64,000 nucleotides of DNA from Ruegeria discodermiae (GTDB lineage Bacteria; Pseudomonadota; Alphaproteobacteria; Rhodobacterales; Rhodobacteraceae), in NCBI RefSeq assembly GCF_030758345.1, contig NZ_JAVAMO010000001.1:930001-994000 (forward strand), written 5' to 3'. Numbering within the stretch: position 1 is the stretch's first letter; the number at the start of each line of letters is the position of its first letter. This document shows, one piece after another, positions 44,388 through 52,988 of the stretch. The translations under genes and the position numbers were made by a program. The notes beneath the pieces are model-generated. The model made no database searches and was not told the origin of the DNA. It saw only the letters and a program-made list of their open reading frames with translations.

Positions 44388-45764
44388 ATGACAAAGACAA
44401 CGCAATGTATCTCTCCGATCGACGGGTCACTCTATCTGGAACGTCCGGTTCTGACCCCCGATGCGGCTCGCGCCACTGCCGCAAGCGCGCGGCAGACGCA
44501 GCGTGATTGGGCCGCGCGTCCCCTCGCGGAGCGGATCGCGCTGGTTCAGGCCGGCGTGGCGAAGGTCGGCAAGACCACCGGCCGCATGGCCGTGGAACTG
44601 GCCCATCAGATGGGCCGCCCCGTGCGCTATGGCGGTGAGTTCGGCGGGTTCGAAGAGCGAGCGCTGCATATGGCAAAGATAGCCGAGGAGGCCCTCGCGC
44701 CGATAATCGTTGAAGACAGCGACGCGTTCCTGCGCAAAATCACCCGAGAGCCACATGGTGTCGTACTGGTGGTGGCCCCGTGGAACTACCCCTACATGAC
44801 GGCGATCAACACCGTGGCCCCGGCCCTGATCGCGGGCAATACGGTGTTGCTGAAACATGCCGCCCAGACCCTGCAGGTGGGCGAACGGCTGGCCGAGGCG
44901 TTTCACCTTGCGGGCGTGCCGGAGGATGTGTTCCAGAACCTGGTACTGGATCACGACGCCACCACCGACCTGATCGCGGGGCGGCACGTGGATTTCGTCA
45001 ACTTCACCGGCTCGGTCACCGGTGGCCAGGCGATGGAGCGCGCAGCGGCTGGCACTTTCATTCCGGTCTCAACCGAGCTGGGCGGCAAAGACCCGGGCTA
45101 TGTGCGGGCCGATGCCGATCTGGACGCGGCAATCGAAACGCTGATCGACGGGGCGATGTTCAACTCCGGCCAATGCTGCTGCGGGATCGAACGGATTTAT
45201 GTGCATGGCACGCTGTTCAACGATTTCGTGGAAAAGGCCGTGGCACTGGTCAATGGCTACAAGCTGGGCAATCCGCTGGACCCCGAGACCACGCTGGGCC
45301 CCATGGCGCATATACGCTTCGCCCGCGTGGTCCGCGACCAGATCGAGGACGCGATGGCCAAGGGCGCGACCGCCCATATCGACCGCTTCGCCGAAGATGA
45401 TGGCGGTGCTTATCTGACACCGCAGATCCTGACCAATGTGACCCACGACATGGACGTGATGCGCGAGGAGAGCTTTGGCCCGGTCGTGGGCATCATGCCG
45501 GTGAACGATGACGAAGAGGCGATTGAATTGATGAATGACAGCCGGTTCGGGTTGACCGCGTCCATCTGGACCCAAGACGCCGCCAAGGCGGACGAAATCG
45601 GCGCGCGGCTGGAAACCGGCACCGTGTTCCTGAACCGCTGCGACTATCTTGACCCCGGCCTGTGCTGGACCGGTTGCAAGGATACCGGGCGCGGCGCGGG
45701 CCTGTCGGTGTTGGGCTTTCACGCCCTGACCCGTCCGAAATCCTACCATCTGAAGAAGGCGTGA
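44388..45764 (+). CDS. Aldehyde dehydrogenase family protein
   Basis: 458-residue NAD(P)-dependent enzyme. Conserved residues: general base Glu230 in STELGGKDPGYV, catalytic Cys in GQCCCG (Cys264 by family alignment), the cofactor loop APWNYPY (about residues 130-136) and FTGSVTGGQ. It starts 4 nt after the ligase gene. It would oxidise the gamma-glutamyl aldehyde produced by the next gene's alcohol dehydrogenase to an acid. Substrate in vivo unknown. Confidence 0.92.
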   Translation: MTKTTQCISPIDGSLYLERPVLTPDAARATAASARQTQRDWAARPLAERIALVQAGVAKVGKTTGRMAVELAHQMGRPVRYGGEFGGFEERALHMAKIAEEALAPIIVEDSDAFLRKITREPHGVVLVVAPWNYPYMTAINTVAPALIAGNTVLLKHAAQTLQVGERLAEAFHLAGVPEDVFQNLVLDHDATTDLIAGRHVDFVNFTGSVTGGQAMERAAAGTFIPVSTELGGKDPGYVRADADLDAAIETLIDGAMFNSGQCCCGIERIYVHGTLFNDFVEKAVALVNGYKLGNPLDPETTLGPMAHIRFARVVRDQIEDAMAKGATAHIDRFAEDDGGAYLTPQILTNVTHDMDVMREESFGPVVGIMPVNDDEEAIELMNDSRFGLTASIWTQDAAKADEIGARLETGTVFLNRCDYLDPGLCWTGCKDTGRGAGLSVLGFHALTRPKSYHLKKA

Positions 45765-45768
45765 GCCC

Positions 45769-46914
45769 ATGAAACTTGTTGGAACCTGGTCCTACCCCAC
45801 CTCAATCCGCTTCGGCGCGGGACGTATTTCTGAAATTGGCGAGGCCTGTGCCGCCGCCGGGATCACCAAGCCGCTGCTGGTCACCGACAAGGGCTTGGCC
45901 GATCTGCCGGTGACCCAAACCACGCTCGACCTGATGGAGGCGGCGGGGCTGGGCCGGGCCATGTTCTCGGATGTGGACCCGAACCCGAATGAAAAGAACG
46001 TCGCTGCCGGGCTGGCCGTCTACCGCGAGGGCGCGTTCGACGGGGTGATCGCCTTTGGCGGCGGCTCAGGGCTGGATCTGGGCAAGGTGCTGGCCTTCAT
46101 GGCAGGCCAGACACGCCCCCTGTGGGATTTCGAGGATATCGGCGACTGGTGGACCCGCGCCGACCCGGCGGGCATACATCCGGTCGTGGCGGTGCCCACA
46201 ACTGCCGGAACCGGGTCCGAAGTGGGGCGTGCAGGTGTGATCACCAATTCCGAGAGCCACGAGAAGAAGATCATCTTTCATCCCAGGATGCTGCCCCTTC
46301 AGGTGATCTGCGACCCGGAACTGACCGTCGGCATGCCCAAGGCCATCACGGCGGGAACCGGCCTCGATGCCTTTGCCCATTGTGTCGAGGCCTATTGCTC
46401 GCCGCATTATCACCCCATGTCCCAGGGGATGGCGCTGGAAGGCATGCGACTGGTCAAGGAGTATCTGCCTCGCGCCTACGCCGATGGCAGCGATCTTGAG
46501 GCGCGCGCGCATATGATGTCAGCGGCGGCCATGGGCGCAACCGCGTTCCAGAAGGGCTTGGGTGCGATCCACGCGTTGAGCCATCCCATCGGCGCGCATC
46601 ACCACACCCATCACGGCACCACCAACGCAGTCTGCATGCCCGCCGTGCTGCAATTCAATCGCCCTGCCGTGGAAGACGTTCTGGCGCAAGCCGCCGGCTA
46701 TCTCGGCATCGAGGGCGGGTTCGACGGGTTCTGTGCCTATGTCGGCGGCTTGAACGCCGAGTTGGGTATCCCCCGCAGGCTGAGCGATCTGGACGTGCGC
46801 GACCCCGATATCGACACTCTGGTGCGGGACGCGCTTAACGACCCCTCAACCGGCGGCAACCCGGTGGAAATGACGGCTGAAAACACCCGCAAACTTTTCG
46901 AAGCCGTATTGTAG
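45769..46914 (+). CDS. Iron-containing alcohol dehydrogenase
   Basis: 381-residue group III alcohol dehydrogenase. Nucleotide site GGGSGLDLGK; metal ligands in DAFAHCVEAY and in the histidine-rich HPIGAHHHTHHGTTNAV. It starts 5 nt after the aldehyde dehydrogenase gene, and is the last gene of the operon. Predicted role: oxidation of the alcohol of a glutamylated amino alcohol, but the family is broad (butanol, lactaldehyde, glycerol and others). Confidence 0.92.
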   Translation: MKLVGTWSYPTSIRFGAGRISEIGEACAAAGITKPLLVTDKGLADLPVTQTTLDLMEAAGLGRAMFSDVDPNPNEKNVAAGLAVYREGAFDGVIAFGGGSGLDLGKVLAFMAGQTRPLWDFEDIGDWWTRADPAGIHPVVAVPTTAGTGSEVGRAGVITNSESHEKKIIFHPRMLPLQVICDPELTVGMPKAITAGTGLDAFAHCVEAYCSPHYHPMSQGMALEGMRLVKEYLPRAYADGSDLEARAHMMSAAAMGATAFQKGLGAIHALSHPIGAHHHTHHGTTNAVCMPAVLQFNRPAVEDVLAQAAGYLGIEGGFDGFCAYVGGLNAELGIPRRLSDLDVRDPDIDTLVRDALNDPSTGGNPVEMTAENTRKLFEAVL

Positions 46915-47097
46915 ACCCCCGGCGCAATCACCGCTGATGTCCTCAGGCTGGGCATTGGCGGTGTTCTGCCTTGAGTTGAACAAATCTCATTCGGTGACGG
47001 TTTTGCACTTCTTAATCCGTTGCGAAGCCCCTATTATTGACGCCAGAGCGCAATAGCGCCGAACGCGGACAAAACGCCCGCAAACAGGAGCAGTTTG

Positions 47098-47820
47098 ATG
47101 AAAAACATCATCGTAGCCGGGGCATTGGCCTCGGGTGTTTGTGCTGGTGCAGCCAGTGCGGCAGAATTCACCGGTGGCTATCTTGATCTTGGGTATTCCA
47201 CCTTCACTGACAGCGACGACGGTTCCAAGATCTACGGGGCCGGTTCCGGGGAGCTCGGATTCACACGCAATTTCAGCATCCAAGCGGATGTCGGCGTCTA
47301 CCGTTACCGCGAAATTGAGGAAACTGGCTATAACGGGACGCTTCACTTCATCTATCACACCAATGACGCCCTATCCGTTGGCGCTTACTACACCCGCGAC
47401 GATCTGGACGGTGACAACGACGCCAACACCTACGGGATCGAAGCCGGTTATGAAATCGGCAATGTCGGGCTCGAAGGCTATGTCTCTCGGATTGATTTTG
47501 TTGATGCGGGGGATGCGGATGGCACGCTGCTCGGCGTCAAACTGGACACAGAAGTTGCACCTCAGATCACATTGTCCGCCTCGGTGGATTACCTTGATGC
47601 CTCCGGTGATGTTGACCTGACCCGATACAGCATCGGCGCTGATTACGATCTCGGCAGCGGGGCCCATATCTATGGCGAGGTTGGCGGCGCCCGCGCTGGT
47701 ATCGACAGCTTCAGTAGAACCGAAGCCTATATCGGCGCCGGCTTGCGCATCAATTTTGGCAACGAACGTGGCACGACCTTCGGTCGCCGCGGTCTTCTTG
47801 ACAAGCTGCCAGGTCTTTGA
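47098..47820 (+). CDS. Outer-membrane beta-barrel / porin-like protein
   Basis: 240-residue exported protein. Signal peptide MKNIIVAGALASGVCAGAASAAEF, cleaved near residue 21. The mature part alternates Tyr/Gly/aromatic residues in short strands (GGYLDLGYSTF, GEVGGARAGI) and ends with the strand GAGLRINFG before a polar tail. This is typical of porin-like barrels. The ATG at 47098 has AGGAG upstream; a TTG at 47095 in the same frame is not needed. It stands alone and is followed by a hairpin. Confidence 0.75.
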   Translation: MKNIIVAGALASGVCAGAASAAEFTGGYLDLGYSTFTDSDDGSKIYGAGSGELGFTRNFSIQADVGVYRYREIEETGYNGTLHFIYHTNDALSVGAYYTRDDLDGDNDANTYGIEAGYEIGNVGLEGYVSRIDFVDAGDADGTLLGVKLDTEVAPQITLSASVDYLDASGDVDLTRYSIGADYDLGSGAHIYGEVGGARAGIDSFSRTEAYIGAGLRINFGNERGTTFGRRGLLDKLPGL

Positions 47821-47827
47821 TCAGCAC

Positions 47828-47854
47828 GCGCCCGGCAGCCAAGCTGCCGGGCGC
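47828..47854 (+). terminator. Hairpin after the barrel-protein gene
   Basis: GCGCCCGGCAGC, loop CAA, GCTGCCGGGCGC, 12-bp perfect stem, followed by AAAACAA. It also faces the convergent tRNA. Confidence 0.7.
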
Positions 47855-47941
47855 TCAAAACAACTACCTGCGACTGGCATCCGGCACCACGAGTTTCCGT
47901 GAAAACCTCGTGCCAAGCTTAAACTAGCTATGGGGAAATGG

Positions 47942-48013
47942 TGGGTGATAAGAGATTTGAACTCCTGACATCTTCGATGTGAACGAAGCGCTCTACCACT
48001 GAGCTAATCACCC
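47942..48013 (-). tRNA. tRNA-Val (anticodon CAC)
   Basis: Minus-strand cloverleaf: acceptor GGGTGAT / ATCACCC, D-arm GCTC..GAGC, anticodon stem CTTCG / CGAAG with loop TTCACAT (anticodon CAC, reads GUG), variable ATGTC, T-arm AGGAG / CTCTT with loop TTCAAAT (one G-U pair). 72 nt; the 3' CCA is not encoded. No other tRNA is in the window. Confidence 0.92.
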
Positions 48014-48031
48014 GTGCGCGCGGTATTAGCG

Positions 48032-48421
48032 CTAGTCGGCAGGCTGTGCAAGAGGTTCTTTTTCCTTCTCCGCAACCGCTGCGGATTGCCGCAAACGGCA
48101 GATCACGACGCGACCATTTGCCTTTTCCTCGCTGCGATTGATCTTGAGCTTTCCGAATGGCTGCAGGTTCAGCTCGCGCCCTTCCGCGACCGTTTCACCG
48201 AGGATGGCGAGCAGCGCCTCAATCGCCGGTTTGGCATCCTTCTTCTTGACGCCGGAACGCACAACCACCTGATCGATCAGTTCTTTCTTGCGCAGCTCGG
48301 GCGCCGCCACAACCGGGGTCGAGGCGACCACTTTCGGCTTTGGTGCAGCCGCGTCAGCCGGTTTGGGTGCTGCGGGTGTCTTGCTTGCGTCGCCGGGTGT
48401 TTTGGTGGATTTCCGTGCCAT
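48032..48421 (-). CDS. HU-family DNA-binding protein with Ala/Pro-rich N-terminal tail
   Basis: 129 residues. The C-terminal ~85 residues form an HU/IHF-type domain (RKKELIDQVVVRSGVKKKDAKPAIEALL, LQPFGKLKINR). The first ~43 are a disordered Ala/Pro/Lys-rich tail, longer than in ordinary HU of about 90 residues. The ATG at 48421 is in the right place; extending further upstream adds no HU-like residues. It follows lon on the same strand across a hairpin. Likely a nucleoid or histone-like protein. Confidence 0.82.
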   Translation of the reverse strand: MARKSTKTPGDASKTPAAPKPADAAAPKPKVVASTPVVAAPELRKKELIDQVVVRSGVKKKDAKPAIEALLAILGETVAEGRELNLQPFGKLKINRSEEKANGRVVICRLRQSAAVAEKEKEPLAQPAD

Positions 48422-48553
48422 TGCCTGCCTCACTGAGTGAATTTTGAGGCAAGTCTAGAGGGCGACACCCGTAATTGCCACAACCACTGGTGATTGAGCC
48501 ATCTTTGTGGATCTCTGGTCCCCAAGTGCAACATGGAGACCGCAAACAACGCC

Positions 48554-48575
48554 GGGCGGGCCGCATGGCCCGCCC
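48554..48575 (-). terminator. Hairpin after lon
   Basis: On the minus strand GGGCGGGCC, loop ATGC, GGCCCGCCC, 9-bp stem, then CGGCGTTGTTTG. It lies 25 nt beyond the lon stop. Confidence 0.7.
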
Positions 48576-48599
48576 CGTTATTGGTAAACTGGTGCCGCG

Positions 48600-51014
48600 T
48601 TAATGCGCAGTCGCAATCGGCCCCTGCCCCGACGCAGCGGTCGCGGCGCGGGCTGCAGCAGCTTCTTCCTCGGCAGCTTCGTCCCATTCGATGGGCTCAG
48701 GCTCTGCGATCAGCGCATGTTTCAGCACTTCCGAGACATGCGCCACGGGGATGATCTCCAGCCCTTCTTTCACGTTGTCCGGGATCTCGGGCAGGTCTTT
48801 CTCGTTTTCCTGCGGGATCAGCACCGTCTTGATGCCGCCGCGCAGGGCCGCGAGCAGTTTCTCCTTGAGCCCGCCAATGGCCAGCGCATTGCCGCGCAAG
48901 GTAACCTCGCCGGTCATGGCGATATCCTTGCGCACCGGAATACCGGTCAGCACCGAGACGATCGAGGTCACCATGGCCAGGCCAGCACTGGGGCCGTCCT
49001 TGGGCGTGGCGCCTTCGGGCACGTGCACATGGATGTCCCAATTGTCGAACCGTGTCGGCTTGATCCCAAGCTGCGGGCTGACCGAGCGCACATAGCTCGA
49101 CGCTGCCTCGATGGATTCTTTCATTACATCGCCCAGCTTGCCGGTGGTCTTCATCCGGCCCTTGCCCGGCAGGCGCAACGCCTCGATCGACAGCAGTTCA
49201 CCGCCAACTGACGTATAGGCCAGCCCGGTCACAACACCGACCTGATCCTCTTTCTCGGCCAGACCATAGCGGAACTTCGGCACACCCAGGAAATCATCCA
49301 GATTGTCTGGCGTCACCTCGATTGAGTCGGCCTCTTTCTTGATGATCTTCGTCAACGATTTCCGTGCCACCTTCGCGATTTCGCGCTCAAGGTTCCGCAC
49401 CCCGGCCTCGCGGGTATAGGTGCGGATCATCTCGGTCAGCGCGGCGTCGGTCAGCGCGAACTCCTTGTTCTTGAGCCCGTGGTTCTTGACCTGCTTGCTG
49501 ATCAGATGCTGCTTGGCGATCTCGCGCTTTTCATCCTCGGTATAGCCCGCCAGCGGAATGATCTCCATCCGGTCGAGCAGCGGCCCGGGCATGTTGTAGC
49601 TGTTGGACGTGGTCAGGAACATCACGTTGCTGAGGTCGTATTCAACCTCCAGATAGTGGTCCATAAACGTGTTGTTCTGTTCCGGGTCCAGCACCTCCAG
49701 CATGGCCGAGGCCGGGTCGCCCCGGAAATCCTGCCCCATCTTGTCGATCTCATCCAACAAGATCAGCGGGTTGGTGGTTTTCGCCTTTTTCAGCGCCTGA
49801 ATGATCTTGCCGGGCATGGAGCCAATGTAAGTCCGGCGGTGGCCCCTGATTTCACTTTCGTCGCGCACGCCGCCCAAGCTGATGCGAATAAACTCGCGCC
49901 CCGTGGCCTTGGCAACCGATTTGCCAAGCGAGGTTTTCCCCACACCCGGAGGCCCGACCAGACACAGGATCGGGCCTTTCAGCTTTTTCGAGCGCTGCTG
50001 CACGGCAAGATATTCGACAATCCGTTCCTTGACCTTCTCAAGCCCGTAATGGTCGTTGTCGAGGATTTCCTGCGCGCGGCCCAGATCCTTTTTGACGCGC
50101 GACTTGGTGCCCCATGGGATCGACAGGATCCAGTCAAGGTAGTTGCGCACCACAGTGGCCTCTGCCGACATCGGGCTCATATTCTTGAGCTTTTTCAGCT
50201 CGCCCTCAGCCTTTTCGCGGGCTTCCTTGCTGAGCTTGGTCTCGGCGATCTTGGCTTCCAGCTCGGCGACCTCATTGCCGCCATCCTCGCTATCGCCCAA
50301 TTCCTTCTGAATGGCCTTCATCTGCTCATTCAGATAGTATTCACGCTGGGTCTTCTCCATCTGGGATTTAACCCGCGTCTTGATCTTCTTCTCGACCTGT
50401 AGAACAGACATTTCGCCCTGCATCAGGCCATAGACCTTCTCCAGCCGCTCGCTAACACTGAGTGTTTCCAGCAAGTCCTGCTTCTGATCCACCTCGATGC
50501 CCAGATGGCCCGCCACAAGATCGGCCAGCTTCGCCGGTTCCGAGGATTCACCCACAGCGGCCAACGCCTCTTCGGGAATGTTCTTGCGCACCTTGGCGTA
50601 ACGTTCGAATTCATCGCCGACCGAGCGCAGCAGCGCCTCAGTGGTAGTCACATCGCCAGGGATTTCGGTCAGATATTCAGCCCGCGCCTCAAAGAAATCC
50701 TCGTTTTCCAGAAACTCGGTGATCCGCACCCGCGCCTGCCCCTCGACCAGCACCTTCACGGTGCCATCGGGCAGTTTCAGCAATTGCAGCACATTGGCCA
50801 GAACACCTGCGGTAAAAATGCCATCACTATCCGGGTCGTCCACCGCCGGGTCAATCTGACTGGACAGCAAAATCTGCTTGTCATCCTGCATCACCTCTTC
50901 CAGCGCGCGGACGGATTTCTCACGACCCACAAAAAGCGGCACGATCATATGCGGAAACACCACGATGTCGCGCAAAGGCAGGACGGGGTAGGACGAGTTG
51001 AGAGGCTCTTGCAT
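48600..51014 (-). CDS. lon: ATP-dependent Lon protease
   Basis: 804-residue cytosolic AAA+ protease (Lon-A). N-terminal substrate-binding domain 1-200 (VLPLRDIVVFPHMIVPLF), coiled coil to 300, Walker A GPPGVGKTS (354-362), Walker B LILLDEID (about 417-424), sensor region, and the Ser-Lys protease domain with Ser676 in PKDGPSAGLAM and Lys719 in GGLKEKLLAA. Length is normal. The region upstream has a heat-shock-type promoter (51094-51121), so the gene is probably under RpoH control. Confidence 0.98.
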   Translation of the reverse strand: MQEPLNSSYPVLPLRDIVVFPHMIVPLFVGREKSVRALEEVMQDDKQILLSSQIDPAVDDPDSDGIFTAGVLANVLQLLKLPDGTVKVLVEGQARVRITEFLENEDFFEARAEYLTEIPGDVTTTEALLRSVGDEFERYAKVRKNIPEEALAAVGESSEPAKLADLVAGHLGIEVDQKQDLLETLSVSERLEKVYGLMQGEMSVLQVEKKIKTRVKSQMEKTQREYYLNEQMKAIQKELGDSEDGGNEVAELEAKIAETKLSKEAREKAEGELKKLKNMSPMSAEATVVRNYLDWILSIPWGTKSRVKKDLGRAQEILDNDHYGLEKVKERIVEYLAVQQRSKKLKGPILCLVGPPGVGKTSLGKSVAKATGREFIRISLGGVRDESEIRGHRRTYIGSMPGKIIQALKKAKTTNPLILLDEIDKMGQDFRGDPASAMLEVLDPEQNNTFMDHYLEVEYDLSNVMFLTTSNSYNMPGPLLDRMEIIPLAGYTEDEKREIAKQHLISKQVKNHGLKNKEFALTDAALTEMIRTYTREAGVRNLEREIAKVARKSLTKIIKKEADSIEVTPDNLDDFLGVPKFRYGLAEKEDQVGVVTGLAYTSVGGELLSIEALRLPGKGRMKTTGKLGDVMKESIEAASSYVRSVSPQLGIKPTRFDNWDIHVHVPEGATPKDGPSAGLAMVTSIVSVLTGIPVRKDIAMTGEVTLRGNALAIGGLKEKLLAALRGGIKTVLIPQENEKDLPEIPDNVKEGLEIIPVAHVSEVLKHALIAEPEPIEWDEAAEEEAAAARAATAASGQGPIATAH

Positions 51015-51093
51015 GCTCTTTCCTTATCGTTAGCAAGACGGCGCGGGTCCCTGATGCAGGCAACCTGTGGCCATCTCCGGTCTAAGAGAGGTG

Positions 51094-51121
51094 AAATGGG
51101 GCGTGAGCGCTCACATTTCAA
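51094..51121 (-). promoter_or_regulatory. Sigma-32 (RpoH) type promoter of lon
   Basis: Minus strand TTGAAA (51121-51116), 14-nt spacer, CCCCATTT (51101-51094), close to the CTTGAAA / CCCCATnT consensus. The spacer is itself the perfect palindrome GTGAGCGCTCAC. It would give an 80-90 nt 5' leader. Confidence 0.75.
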
Positions 51122-51279
51122 CCTTACCTGTACGCCCGCCACAATGGCGCGAAGCCCGGAGGGCCGCAAGGCGATAACGTGTCACAACCGGGCAAAACCC
51201 CGCGAGACGGGACGATAACGGGACGGCGGGCGGGGCGATCCGCGCAACGCGCGGGAGCGGCGTCCCGCAGTCCCTAAAA

Positions 51280-51720
51280 TCAAAACACCGACTGCACCGC
51301 GCGTGACAGGAAAAACCCGTGACCATCCAGATTGCGGCAATCAAGCCCTTTGGTCGAGGAATGACACGTAAATCCGCCAAATCGACCGGTAACGCCATAC
51401 TCGGCCCGACTGTAGCCGCCCCTATTGTGGTTCACGGGCGCGCAGAGCATCTGGACCGGTCCCCTGTCATACATCAGAAAACTATGCCCCCAATCCGACG
51501 CGCAGCTTGCCGGGCGCGGCAAGGCAGGCGGTCCATAGCGCTCGATGATCGTGCATTCCAGATCAGAGGAGTTGGGCCCCTCACCAACCGTACACTGAAT
51601 ATTCTCGGACGGGGTCTCAAAGGTCCAGACATCCGCCAGAACTGGCGCGGCAACAAGAAGAAAACAAAAAAGAAAAATACGAAACACGCGACCTCTCCAA
51701 AGCAATAGGAAATTAGACAA
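51280..51720 (-). CDS. Secreted DUF6636-like protein
   Basis: 146-residue exported protein. Signal peptide cut near residue 29 (VLADV). The mature domain begins TFETPSENIQCTVGE, and has six cysteines likely to form disulfides (Cys at IQCTV, LECTII, ASCASDW, MLCAPV, FTCHSS, LDCRN). The FxTPSxNIxC start is the DUF6636 feature. Function unknown. It lies upstream of lon on the same strand, but its stop is about 265 bp before lon, so they are probably separate transcripts. Low expression-type codons are seen in the first 20 residues (Phe-rich). Confidence 0.7.
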   Translation of the reverse strand: MSNFLLLWRGRVFRIFLFCFLLVAAPVLADVWTFETPSENIQCTVGEGPNSSDLECTIIERYGPPALPRPASCASDWGHSFLMYDRGPVQMLCAPVNHNRGGYSRAEYGVTGRFGGFTCHSSTKGLDCRNLDGHGFFLSRAVQSVF

Positions 51721-52051
51721 AACAGGCTGATATCCTCAACAAGACTAACCCAGGGGCATCCGATTGTCACTTTGGCGCCACGGCACCTGTCAGATCGGGG
51801 ACGCGCGGTAAAGGACGTCGCGCAATTGAGCCCATATCAATGGCTCACGAGCAGCGCCGGCAACGAGCAAAAGAAACAACCCGACGCACGAGTTTAAGTC
51901 CAAGAGGCTCACTGTCTTATGCTCCCAAAGCATTGGTCATGTAGTAGTTTTTCTTGGCTTTGCGGGCGACTTCAAGCTCGTGATGTCCCGTAGACGCCCG
52001 CGCGGCTGTTCGCCTTCACAAAATTTCGACTCTGGTGCTTGCCGATGGTCC
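51721..52051. other. Intergenic stretch (331 bp) with possible gene remnant
   Basis: No gene is supported. On the minus strand 51917-51988 an open stretch ends ARKAKKNYYMTNALGA followed by stop, resembling a real C-terminus, but it has a stop codon upstream and no start. It may be a decayed gene end. Confidence 0.35.
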
Positions 52052-52960
52052 CTATCGCACTCTTTTTGGCGCGCGCGAGAGAATTGGTCCGGCCACCTCG
52101 AACAGTGCGGCCGACAGGATCAGGGCCGTACCTATCGCCTGCGGCAGACCAAAGGGCTCGCCGCTGAACAGGAAGGCGGTGATGACGGCAACCACCACCT
52201 CGCTCATCAGCAAAAGCCCGACCCGACCGGGGGACAGCAGCCGCGCGGGCCAGATCGTCAGGAACAGCATAGGCAGCGCATAAAATGCCGTTGCCAGCAC
52301 CAAAGGCGCGGCGGATGTGATCTGGTCTACGGACGGAACCGGTCCCATTGCCGAGCCAAAGATAAGTACTGAGGCGGCGGTGACGATCAGGCTGCCCCAC
52401 ACAAAGCCGAGGATTTGGCTGCGAACCGGAACCCCGCTGTATTTGTTCAGTTGCAGCGTCCCAACCGCCCAGAGGATGCCGGAAATCAATGCAAGCCAGT
52501 CACCGGTGTTCTTTGGCCAAGGGATCGCGCCGCCATCACCCAGCACGACAACCAGCCCCAGTAGGCCGGAAACAAGGGCAAGAACACGCCAGAGTGTCAG
52601 CCGCTCTCCCAGAAACACGATACCAAGGACCGTTCCCCAGACGGGTGTGATGTAGAACAGCAGGATGGCGCGCACCACGTCCGTAAAGAACAGGCTGGTG
52701 ATATAGAAGCTGAAGGCCGCCCCGGTGAGCAGGCCGCAGGACATCATCCCCCACAGATTTAAGCGGATTTCCCGGTGGTTCCGGATCGCGAGCGGCATGA
52801 GCAGGACAGTCAGACAGGCGTAGATCAGCAGGCCCGGCCAGGCCAGTTGCGGCCCGGTCTCACCAATGGCGCGCAGCGGAATCCAGATCGCGCCCCACAT
52901 GGCCCCGCCAAGACATAGTCCCAGGCTGGGCAGGAGGAGGTTTTGCTGCGGCTTGATCAT
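52052..52960 (-). CDS. EamA/DMT family transporter
   Basis: 302-residue inner-membrane protein with ten predicted TM helices arranged as two EamA repeats (GAMWGAIWIPLRAIGE in the first; LWAVGTLQLNKYSG and LLLMSEVVVAVITAFLFSGEP in the second). Such DMT permeases export or import metabolites such as amino acids. Substrate unknown. It lies 28 nt downstream of tgt on the same strand, so it may share its transcript. Confidence 0.88.
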   Translation of the reverse strand: MIKPQQNLLLPSLGLCLGGAMWGAIWIPLRAIGETGPQLAWPGLLIYACLTVLLMPLAIRNHREIRLNLWGMMSCGLLTGAAFSFYITSLFFTDVVRAILLFYITPVWGTVLGIVFLGERLTLWRVLALVSGLLGLVVVLGDGGAIPWPKNTGDWLALISGILWAVGTLQLNKYSGVPVRSQILGFVWGSLIVTAASVLIFGSAMGPVPSVDQITSAAPLVLATAFYALPMLFLTIWPARLLSPGRVGLLLMSEVVVAVITAFLFSGEPFGLPQAIGTALILSAALFEVAGPILSRAPKRVR

Positions 52961-52988
52961 GGGTGTCCTCGATCGGTGCGGTGACTAT

